DNA from: Prevotellaceae bacterium
GTDB lineage: Bacteria; Bacteroidota; Bacteroidia; Bacteroidales; UBA932
DNA length: 5,391 nucleotides
Direction: 5' to 3'
Assembly: GCA_031289385.1 (NCBI GenBank)
Contig: JAITPP010000258.1
Location: 1 to 5,391 of the forward strand
Below the pieces are notes generated by a model that was not told the DNA's origin, made no database searches, and worked only from the letters and a program-made list of their open reading frames with translations. The position numbers were made by a program, and so were the translations under genes. The stretch's first letter is position 1. Each line of letters starts with the position of its first letter. This document shows, piece by piece, positions 1 through 5,182 of the stretch.

Positions 1-52
1 AAACATCTTCCGTATTGCAAGCCGTAGGTTTGCAACCTTTTCTTTTATTGGT

Positions 53-72
53 AGCAGTCCTAACGGACTGCT
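53..72. other. Perfect 8-bp hairpin inside repeat copy 1
   Basis: AGCAGTCC (53-60) and GGACTGCT (65-72) are perfect inverted complements around the loop TAAC. The bases GTAG occupy 51-54, overlapping the start of the stem. In copy 2 the left arm is recognisable (CAGTCC at 3040-3045) but the right arm has diverged, so the stem is lost. In RNA from the lipoprotein gene this would be a 3'-UTR hairpin. No U-run follows it on the minus strand, so it does not look like an intrinsic terminator. Confidence 0.7.
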
Positions 73-105
73 GCCGGCGTGGTATTATCATTTCTACCGA
101 GCAAT

Positions 106-125
106 AATCCCTAACGGGATTTTTT
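106..125 (+). terminator. Weak terminator-like hairpin with T-run, plus strand, repeat-borne
   Basis: AATCCC (106-111), loop TAAC and GGGATT (116-121) form a perfect 6-bp stem. The plus strand then carries six T's at 120-125, which resembles a short intrinsic terminator for transcription entering from the left of the window. No plus-strand gene is visible here, so the role is untested. For the minus-strand genes the orientation is wrong, because the A-run lies upstream of the stem. The structure belongs to the interspersed repeat and may have no terminator function. Confidence 0.3.
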
Positions 126-158
126 ACCATCTATTATAATTTGTTTCTTTTTCATCCC

Positions 159-1253
159 TTATTTTATCAATTCTGCAAGTTTGTCTTTTAGTGCTTGTCC
201 GCGAAGATTTTTTTCAATAATAATTCCTTGCGGGTCAATTAATACCGTATGCGGAATGCTGCGCACATTATAAAGTTTTGCGCCTTCGCTTTGCCAGTAT
301 TTTACATCCGACATTTGCACCCATGTAATTCCCAATTCTTCGATACCTTTCAACCAAGACTCTTTATCTTTGTCGAACGATACGCCTACAATTTCAAAAT
401 TTTTATCTTTATATTGTGCATACACTTCAACAAGAGTAGGCATTTCATTACGGCAAGGTCCGCACCATGCTGCCCAAAAATCAATCAACACATATTTTCC
501 TTTGCCTGCATAATCCGAAAGTTTTATGGTTTCGCCTTGCGGACTGGGCATTTCAATATCAACAAACGGCTGTCCTACGGCAACTGTTTTTGCTGCTTTT
601 ACACGTTCTGTAATTTTCTTAAACGTTTCGTTGTTTAATGTTTCTTCGGTTGCGTCAGATAATATTTCTTCAATTTTTTCAACTTCCATTTGCGCCACAA
701 TGCGTTCTATAAAATATTCGCCTGCTTTGTTGTTTATGTTTTCTTTCAAAAATGCGATGCCTAAATCGTTGTATTCTTTTTCAATTTCGTCGTATTCGGC
801 ATCCAACGAATCTTCAAATTCTTGGTTTAAAGTTCCGTCTTGTTTTGCTTGGTCGTAGCGAACATAGATATCGTTTACTTTTTCGGTTATTACGTTGCGT
901 TGTTTCATAAATTGCGTAACAACATCGTTAAGTTCTGTTCCCGAAACATTAATTTCTTTTTCGCCGACAGTAATATCTATTGGTACGTTATCGACAACAA
1001 CCACACGCTGTTTATTTGCCAAAACAATGACATAAACTTCTGTTGATTTTACGTTTCCTGTAAAACTGAATTTGTTATCGGCAATTTGTGTCGAATCAAT
1101 AGAAACAAGTTTATTATCAGATTGTTTCTTTAAATAAACTGTTTGTCCGTTCAAATCTTCCTGTTCAACATTTCCGTTGATTGTGTAAGATTTTTTTTCG
1201 CTGCACGCTAATGCTGCAATTGCAATAAATGCAAATAATAATATTTTTTTCAT
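159..1253 (-). CDS. TlpA-like thiol-disulfide oxidoreductase lipoprotein (DUF4369 type)
   Basis: A 364-aa envelope redox protein. Residues 1-17 form a lipoprotein signal peptide: MKK, a hydrophobic stretch, then lipobox LAAL/ALAC with Cys17 as the lipidated residue. Residues about 22-110 are beta-rich and resemble the DUF4369 domain often found before thioredoxin domains in Bacteroidetes. Residues about 115-222 are charged and largely helical. Residues about 224-364 are an AhpC/TSA-TlpA thioredoxin fold with active-site WCGPC at 263-267 (Cys264, Cys267) and the cis-proline in SIPHT (Pro334). Family members reduce or exchange disulfides on exported proteins, for example in cytochrome c maturation; the client cannot be read from the sequence. 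The acidic lipoprotein export signal is not evident after Cys17, so a periplasm-facing anchor seems more likely than surface display. It lies 32 bp after the kinase gene with no promoter box between, so it is probably co-transcribed. No Shine-Dalgarno is seen; the leader is A-rich. Confidence 0.92.
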   Translation of the reverse strand: MKKILLFAFIAIAALACSEKKSYTINGNVEQEDLNGQTVYLKKQSDNKLVSIDSTQIADNKFSFTGNVKSTEVYVIVLANKQRVVVVDNVPIDITVGEKEINVSGTELNDVVTQFMKQRNVITEKVNDIYVRYDQAKQDGTLNQEFEDSLDAEYDEIEKEYNDLGIAFLKENINNKAGEYFIERIVAQMEVEKIEEILSDATEETLNNETFKKITERVKAAKTVAVGQPFVDIEMPSPQGETIKLSDYAGKGKYVLIDFWAAWCGPCRNEMPTLVEVYAQYKDKNFEIVGVSFDKDKESWLKGIEELGITWVQMSDVKYWQSEGAKLYNVRSIPHTVLIDPQGIIIEKNLRGQALKDKLAELIK

Positions 1254-1285
1254 GTTTTTATTTTGTTTAAAAATGATTTATAATT

Positions 1286-1897
1286 TTAAAAAAGTCCGTA
1301 AAGTTCAGCATTCACTTTGTCGATGACGGAGTTAAGGTCTTCGGGGCGTTTCTCGAAATTTATTTTGTCCACATCAATAATCAGTCGGCGTTCTTTATAC
1401 GAATTTATCCATTCTTCGTAACGTTCGTTGAGATGCGTAAGATAATCTATGCGTATTCCTGTTTCGTATTCTCTGCCGCGTTCCTGTATTTGATTTACAA
1501 GAGTCGGTATTGATGCTTGCAGATAAATAAGTAAATCGGGCGGCGCAACAAGTTCCATCATCAAGTTAAACAGTGATGTATAATTTTCGAAATCGCGCGA
1601 CGACATCAGTCCCATTTTGTGCAAATTAGGTGCAAAAATACAAGCATCTTCGTAAATTGTTCTGTCTTGAATAATTGTTTCTTTGTTGCGTTTTATATCA
1701 ACAATATTTTTAAATCGCCGATTAAGAAAAAATATTTGAAGATTGAACGACCAGCGTTGCATATCTTTATAAAAATCATTTAGATACGAATTGTCTTCAA
1801 CTTCTTCAAATTGAGGAATCCATTTAAAGTGGTGCGATAATAAGCGTGTAAGAGTTGTCTTTCCGCTTCCGATGTTACCTGCTACTGCTATGTGCAT
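1286..1897 (-). CDS. Deoxynucleoside kinase (dCK/dGK family)
   Basis: A 203-aa cytoplasmic salvage enzyme that transfers the ATP gamma-phosphate to the 5'-OH of a deoxynucleoside. The N-terminus has a P-loop, GNIGSGKTT at residues 7-15. Glu31 or Glu32 is a candidate for the catalytic carboxylate that follows the second strand. The family DRS-type motif appears as DRT at 78-80, followed by the IYEDACIF segment. PPDLLIYL at 119-126 is the strand that precedes the lid. The lid carries QERGREYE at 137-144 with the phosphate-contacting arginines. Length and motif order fit PF01712 enzymes of the deoxyadenosine/deoxyguanosine/deoxycytidine type. The true substrate cannot be assigned from motifs alone. 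The ATG at 1895-1897 places the P-loop at the usual distance from the start. The gene is followed at 32 bp by the TlpA-like gene and is preceded by a promoter-like box at 1939-1946. Confidence 0.92.
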   Translation of the reverse strand: MHIAVAGNIGSGKTTLTRLLSHHFKWIPQFEEVEDNSYLNDFYKDMQRWSFNLQIFFLNRRFKNIVDIKRNKETIIQDRTIYEDACIFAPNLHKMGLMSSRDFENYTSLFNLMMELVAPPDLLIYLQASIPTLVNQIQERGREYETGIRIDYLTHLNERYEEWINSYKERRLIIDVDKINFEKRPEDLNSVIDKVNAELYGLF

Positions 1898-1938
1898 TAT
1901 TTCTTAATTTTATTTGATAAAAAAAACTGATTTGGATA

Positions 1939-1946
1939 CAAAAATA
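1939..1946 (-). promoter_or_regulatory. Putative -7 promoter box for the kinase-lipoprotein pair
   Basis: Read on the minus strand, 1946-1939 is TATTTTTG, a match to the Bacteroidetes -7 consensus TAnnTTTG. Transcription would start near 1935, giving a leader of about 37 nt. A TTTG lies upstream at 1961-1958 but only 11 bp away, too close for a standard -33 box, so the assignment is weak. The rest of the 117-bp spacer 1898-2014 is A/T-rich, and I see neither a gene nor a convincing recO terminator in it. Confidence 0.35.
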
Positions 1947-2014
1947 ATATTTTTTTTCAAATTATGCCATAGATTTTCAATAAAAATTTATTTGGCGATT
2001 TTTATTTTTCATTT

Positions 2015-2740
2015 TCAGTCGTTAAATAATTCGGTAAAAACTTTCAACGAATGTATAGGGCTTAGCTTGTCGAAATGGTAGTTGTAGAAATCGAGCATAG
2101 CGTTTAAAAAGTTTTTTCGCTGAGTATGATTTAATTCTAACTGTCCGATATTGCTGACTTGCATTTTTAACAGTTGTTGCAAAATTTGTGTGTTTTTTGC
2201 ATCGAAAAATAATGCATGATTTGGTTTTATTGGAGCAATTTGTCCGCTTTTAATATCAAAAAATCCTGATGTTTCGTAAATATCATTAGGATGAAAACCT
2301 ATATATTTCGATAAATTTGCAAGAAAATGAAGGTGAAAATTTTCAGCACCTTTCTCAATTTTATCGAATATCAAAATGGAATTAAAAATAAAATCAAACA
2401 TTTTTTCGTTTGGCTCTTCTTCGCGAATTATTTTGTAAAGCACTTCGGCGATAAACATTGCGATAGTCGATTTTTTTATGTCGAACGGCATCGTGTGCAG
2501 CGGCTCTGAAAGTTTGTGTTCTTTTATGCGTTGTATGCCGGCAGTTTGCTTATTATAAGCCTCTATATCAAGCAAAAACAACGATTGAAAAAGATTTTTT
2601 CCGCTCTTGTTTTTTGCCGAACGCGAACAGTTTACAATATACGTTTGCCGTCCGAATTTATCGGTATAAGCATACACAATCAAACTGTTATCGGTGTGCT
2701 TTATAGAGTGCAGAATTATGGCTTTTAACTTACAAATCAT
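2015..2740 (-). CDS. recO: DNA repair protein RecO
   Basis: A 241-aa RecO protein of the RecFOR pathway, which helps load RecA on SSB-coated single-stranded DNA at gaps and anneals complementary strands. The N-terminus (MICKLKAIILHSIKHTDNSL, then VYAYTDKFGRQTYIVNC) is the typical RecO OB-fold, residues about 1-80. The rest is the helical C-terminal domain. Cysteine pairs for the zinc site known in some RecO proteins are absent, leaving only Cys3 and Cys38. That loss is common in the family. The frame stays open upstream to a TTG at 2773, which would give 252 aa. I chose the ATG at 2738-2740 because it gives the normal RecO N-terminus and because a strong -7 box lies between the two starts, so the TTG would not be transcribed from that promoter. 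The gene ends in TGA, 117 bp before the kinase gene. Confidence 0.9.
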   Translation of the reverse strand: MICKLKAIILHSIKHTDNSLIVYAYTDKFGRQTYIVNCSRSAKNKSGKNLFQSLFLLDIEAYNKQTAGIQRIKEHKLSEPLHTMPFDIKKSTIAMFIAEVLYKIIREEEPNEKMFDFIFNSILIFDKIEKGAENFHLHFLANLSKYIGFHPNDIYETSGFFDIKSGQIAPIKPNHALFFDAKNTQILQQLLKMQVSNIGQLELNHTQRKNFLNAMLDFYNYHFDKLSPIHSLKVFTELFND

Positions 2741-2757
2741 AAAAATTAAACATTTTG

Positions 2758-2788
2758 CAAAGATAAAAATCAATTACGAATTATGAAA
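2758..2788 (-). promoter_or_regulatory. Bacteroidetes-type promoter of recO
   Basis: On the minus strand the -7 box TATCTTTG (2765-2758) matches TAnnTTTG exactly. TTTC (2788-2785) stands at the -33 position with a 19-bp spacer and differs from TTTG by one base. Transcription would start near 2754, leaving a very short leader of about 13 nt before the ATG at 2740. The octamer array begins just upstream, at about 2796. Confidence 0.6.
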
Positions 2789-2795
2789 ATTACTG

Positions 2796-2900
2796 TTTTT
2801 TGTTGATTTGTTGATTTGTTTTTTGTTGATTTGTTTTTTTGTTGATTTGTTGATTTGTTTTTTTGTTGATTTGTTTTTTGTTGATTTGTTTAGTTGATTT
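2796..2900. repeat. Octamer-based tandem array upstream of recO
   Basis: Eight copies of GTTGATTT start at 2802, 2810, 2825, 2841, 2849, 2865, 2880 and 2893. They are interleaved with T-runs (GTTTTTT or GTTTTTTT, and a short GTTTA before the last copy), so the array alternates two unit types of 7-8 bp. It is nearly G/T-only on the plus strand and A/C-only on the minus strand. It lies about 8 bp upstream of the recO -33 element. It is not a CRISPR, because the units are too short and there are no unique spacers. Confidence 0.9.
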
Positions 2901-2967
2901 AGCAACAAAAAATAAATAAACTATAAAAGATTGTTCCCTCAAAAGAGCAAGCCGTCAGGTTTGCATC

Positions 2968-3088
2968 GCTCGGTAGAAACATGAAACCATCCTTCGTATT
3001 GCAAGCCGTAGGTTTGCAACCTCTATTTTTGTTGGTTGCAGTCCTAACGTAATATCGTGTTGGCGTGGTATTGTCATTTCTACCGAGC
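2968..3088. repeat. Perfect 12-bp inverted repeat bounding the core of repeat copy 2
   Basis: GCTCGGTAGAAA at 2968-2979 and TTTCTACCGAGC at 3077-3088 are exact inverse complements separated by 97 bp. The right arm is conserved in copy 1 at 91-102. The left arm of copy 1 would lie just outside the window. The arrangement fits a folded element about 120 bp long that carries internal hairpins. No open reading frame of credible length is enclosed. Confidence 0.8.
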
Positions 3089-3101
3089 AATAATCCCTTA
3101 C

Positions 3102-3368
3102 GGGTGGAGTGTAAAAAATTAAAGTTTTATTTCTGCAAATGTTCGTTCTTTTTACCCTTATTTTTGTGAGTACCCTTAGTAGTATCAAATTTTTCTTTTA
3201 TCCCTTTCCCCTTATTCCCTTCTTAAAATATTAAAAATAAATGAATAATGGCGATTTGTGAGTGGTTTCTTTCGCTACTGAGGAAAATTTGAAAATAAGG
3301 ATTAAAGAAAATTACACATTGGAAACAAATATTTTTTAATCATTTTCAACATATCTTATACCCCACCC
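3102..3368. mobile_element. Candidate MITE-like non-coding insertion inside repeat copy 2
   Basis: The two ends are imperfect inverted repeats: GGGTGGAGTGTAA (3102-3114) against GGGTGGGGTATAA, read on the minus strand from 3368. They agree at 11 of 13 positions, and 14 of 18 when extended. TAC precedes the left end (3099-3101) and follows the right end (3369-3371), a possible 3-bp target duplication. Removing 270 bp (3102-3371) joins the two halves of copy 2 into a sequence that aligns with copy 1 without a gap across the junction. An alternative reading is a 261-bp insert (3105-3365) with an imperfect 9-10-bp duplication, CCCTTACGGG and CCCTACGTG. The interior is A/T-rich with no transposase or plausible gene, so any movement would need a transposase encoded elsewhere. 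No known family is recognised. Confidence 0.45.
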
Positions 3369-3442
3369 TACGTGATTTTTTATCAACTATTATAATTTAT
3401 TTATTTTTCAACTAAACAAAATCGTAATTACTAATTAAAACC

Positions 3443-3590
3443 CGACCAAATACCAACGACCAAATACTAACGACTAACGACCAACGACCAACGACTAACG
3501 ACCAACGACCAACGACTAACGACCAAATACTAACGACCAAATACTAACGACTAACGACCAACGACTAACGACTAACGACCAAATCCCCAA
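3443..3590. repeat. Heptamer tandem array immediately downstream of guaA
   Basis: Positions 3443-3575 are exactly 19 heptamers with no insertion or deletion. The units are CGACCAA (9), CGACTAA (6), ATACTAA (3) and ATACCAA (1). A degenerate end follows, to about 3590. A 21-bp higher-order unit (CGACTAA, CGACCAA, CGACCAA) occurs twice at 3471-3512, and the 14-bp pair CGACCAA-ATACTAA recurs. The array stops 4 bp short of the guaA stop codon, so it would be transcribed as the guaA 3' end unless termination comes first. It has no hairpin-plus-T-run terminator and no spacer structure of a CRISPR. Confidence 0.9.
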
Positions 3591-3594
3591 CCAA

Positions 3595-5115
3595 TCATTC
3601 CCACTCAATAGTAGCGGGCGGTTTAGAGCTTATGTCGTACACAACTCTGTTTACGCCTTTCACTTTATTTATTATTTCGTTTGATACTTTTGCAAGAAAT
3701 TCGTATGGTAATTTTGCCCAGTCCGCCGTCATTGCGTCGGTTGAGGTTACTGCCCGCAGTGCGATTGTATTTTCGTAGGTGCGCTCGTCGCCCATAACGC
3801 CTACCGAGCGTATCGGCAGCAGTATTGTGCATGCCTGCCAAACTTCGTTGTACAAATTGTGTTGGCGCAAAAGGCTGATGTAAATATCGTCGGCATCCTG
3901 CAATATGCGAACTTTTTCGTGAGTTATTTCGCCAAGAATACGAATACCCAAACCGGGTCCGGGAAAAGGATGTCTATTTATAAGGTTGGCGGGCATTCCA
4001 AGTTCACGTCCAACGCGCCGAACTTCATCTTTAAACAAAAGTCTGAGTGGCTCTATAAGTTTAAGTTTCATGTGTTTAGGCAATCCGCCTACGTTGTGGT
4101 GCGATTTTATTGTAGTTCCCGTAATCGAAAGCGATTCTATAATATCGGGATAAATTGTTCCTTGTCCAAGCCATTTTACATTATTTAATTTTGCTGCTTC
4201 TTCGTCAAAAACATCAATAAAAGTTTTACCTATAATCTTGCGTTTTTCTTCGGGATTGCTAATGCCTGCAAGGGCTGTGTAGAATTTGTTTTTTGCATCT
4301 GTTCCAATCACATTTAGTCCAAGTTGTTCATAATCGGCAAGCACGTTTTCAAATTCGTTTTTACGCAGCAAACCGTTATCAACAAAGATGCAGGTGAGAT
4401 TTTTTTCTATCGCTTTGTTAAGCAAAACGGCGGTAACCGAACTGTCCACTCCGCCCGAAAGTCCAAGTACAACATTGTCATTGCCAATCTTTTGTTTGAG
4501 TTCGGCAACAGTAGTTTCAATAAACGATGCAGGTGTCCAGTCGCGTTTGCATTGACATATATCAACAAAATTTTCTAATATTTTTATGCCATCTTGGGTA
4601 TGAAAAACTTCGGGATGAAATTGCACTCCCCAAGTTTTTTCATCGCTTACCTGATACGCTGCAATCGTTACCTCGTTTGTACTTGCGATTATTTTAATGT
4701 TTTCGGGAATTTTTGTAATTGTATCTCCATGCGACATCCACACCTGCGAGTTTTCGCGAATATTTTTAAGCAATTCGTTTGATTTGTCGAAAACCGATAA
4801 GTTTGCCCGCCCGTATTCGCGAGTTCCTGCGGCTTCAACTTTTCCGCCCGAAACCTCAGCAATAAGTTGCGCTCCATAGCAAATTCCCAACAGCGGAAAG
4901 CGATTGCGAATATTTGACATATCCGTTTTAAAGGCATTTTCATCGTAAACAGAGTAAGGGCTTCCCGAAAAAATAACGCCTCGTATATCATCATCACGTT
5001 CGGGAAATTTATTGTAAGGAAATATTTCGCAATAAACATTAAGCTCGCGCAAACGACGTGCTATAAGTTGAGTTGTTTGCGAGCCAAAATCAAGAATAAT
5101 TATACGTTCCGACAT
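3595..5115 (-). CDS. guaA: GMP synthase (glutamine-hydrolysing)
   Basis: A 506-aa enzyme that converts XMP, ATP and glutamine to GMP, the last step of de novo guanine nucleotide synthesis, in the cytoplasm. Residues about 4-190 are a class I glutamine amidotransferase: the nucleophile is Cys79 in GICYGAQ (77-83), with His167 and Glu169 in QFHPEV completing the triad. Residues about 200-390 are the ATP pyrophosphatase domain with the PP-loop SGGVDSS (220-226), TIYPDIIES (320-328) and KSHHNVGGLP (337-346). The C-terminal dimerisation/XMP-binding domain has HPFPGPGLG (382-390), SVGVMGDERTYE (437-448), TSTDAMTADW (457-466) and the family terminus SSKPPATIEWE. Length is normal and no key residue is missing. 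The start is the ATG at 5113-5115; another ATG at 5118-5120 is out of frame. The gene has its own promoter and no close neighbour in the window. Confidence 0.98.
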   Translation of the reverse strand: MSERIIILDFGSQTTQLIARRLRELNVYCEIFPYNKFPERDDDIRGVIFSGSPYSVYDENAFKTDMSNIRNRFPLLGICYGAQLIAEVSGGKVEAAGTREYGRANLSVFDKSNELLKNIRENSQVWMSHGDTITKIPENIKIIASTNEVTIAAYQVSDEKTWGVQFHPEVFHTQDGIKILENFVDICQCKRDWTPASFIETTVAELKQKIGNDNVVLGLSGGVDSSVTAVLLNKAIEKNLTCIFVDNGLLRKNEFENVLADYEQLGLNVIGTDAKNKFYTALAGISNPEEKRKIIGKTFIDVFDEEAAKLNNVKWLGQGTIYPDIIESLSITGTTIKSHHNVGGLPKHMKLKLIEPLRLLFKDEVRRVGRELGMPANLINRHPFPGPGLGIRILGEITHEKVRILQDADDIYISLLRQHNLYNEVWQACTILLPIRSVGVMGDERTYENTIALRAVTSTDAMTADWAKLPYEFLAKVSNEIINKVKGVNRVVYDISSKPPATIEWE

Positions 5116-5138
5116 TTCATTAAGATTTAAAATATCGG

Positions 5139-5168
5139 CAAAGGTAATAAAATTAAATGAGAGGCAAG
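5139..5168 (-). promoter_or_regulatory. Bacteroidetes-type promoter of guaA
   Basis: On the minus strand the -7 box TACCTTTG (5146-5139) matches TAnnTTTG exactly. CTTG (5168-5165) is a one-mismatch -33 box with an 18-bp spacer. Transcription would start near 5135, giving a leader of about 20 nt, which leaves no room for a purine riboswitch. The nonamer array starts about 15 bp upstream of the -33 box. Confidence 0.6.
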
Positions 5169-5182
5169 ATGCAAGAATAAAG

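Larger units (their letters stand above)
1..155. repeat. Interspersed multi-hairpin repeat, copy 1 (left end outside window)
   Basis: This non-coding stretch aligns along its length with 2984-3104 plus 3369-3410. Positions 11-37 are identical to 2995-3021, and 91-111 (TTTCTACCGAGC followed by AATAATCCC) are identical to 3077-3097. It holds three hairpins. The first is 15-23 with 27-35, a 9-bp stem with one G-T pair and loop GTA. The second is 53-60 with 65-72, a perfect 8-bp stem with loop TAAC. The third is 106-111 with 116-121, a perfect 6-bp stem with loop TAAC. The tail, about 120-155, is A/T-rich and ends just before the lipoprotein stop codon at 159. Small intergenic repeats of this look are common in Bacteroidetes genomes. 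I do not know an established name or function for this one. Confidence 0.8.
2945..3410. repeat. Interspersed multi-hairpin repeat, copy 2, interrupted by an insertion
   Basis: The left part, 2945-3104, and a tail, 3369-3410, together match copy 1 at 1-155 in the same orientation, 2984 bp apart at the core. This copy also shows the left end missing from copy 1: a hairpin GCAAGCC / GGTTTGC (2947-2953 with 2958-2964, loop GTCA, one G-T pair) followed by GCTCGGTAGAAA (2968-2979). That 12-mer is the exact inverse complement of 3077-3088, so the core is bounded by a perfect 12-bp inverted repeat. The central hairpin, 2999-3007 with 3011-3019, is intact. The second hairpin, near 3040-3060, has decayed. 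The tail 3376-3410 matches 121-154 of copy 1 at most positions. Confidence 0.75.

Noticed and set aside
249..1046. Plus-strand open frames opposite the lipoprotein gene
   Set aside because: They are antisense shadows of a well-supported protein. Their translations show no motif. The same holds for plus-strand frames opposite recO and guaA.
2796..2900. CRISPR-like array
   Set aside because: The units here, at 3443-3590 and at 5183-5391 are 7-9 bp in head-to-tail tandem without unique spacers, and no cas gene is present.
2899..3188. Two overlapping minus-strand open frames (2899-3090 and 2955-3188) that could be small proteins
   Set aside because: They lie across the interspersed repeat and its hairpins, have no start-site signal and no domain, and the related reading frame is not preserved in copy 1. 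They are repeat-borne artefacts.
3105..3365. Hidden gene or small RNA in the gene-free stretch between the repeat halves
   Set aside because: The interior is A/T-rich and lacks a credible open frame, a strong hairpin or a TAnnTTTG-started transcript that I could support. Only the insertion interpretation has evidence.
4689..5039. Alternative minus-strand frame of 116 codons inside guaA
   Set aside because: It is out of frame with a complete, motif-rich GMP synthase and encodes nothing recognisable.
5116..5138. Purine (guanine) riboswitch ahead of guaA
   Set aside because: The predicted leader is only about 20 nt, and the sequence upstream of it is promoter and tandem repeat, with no room for an aptamer.
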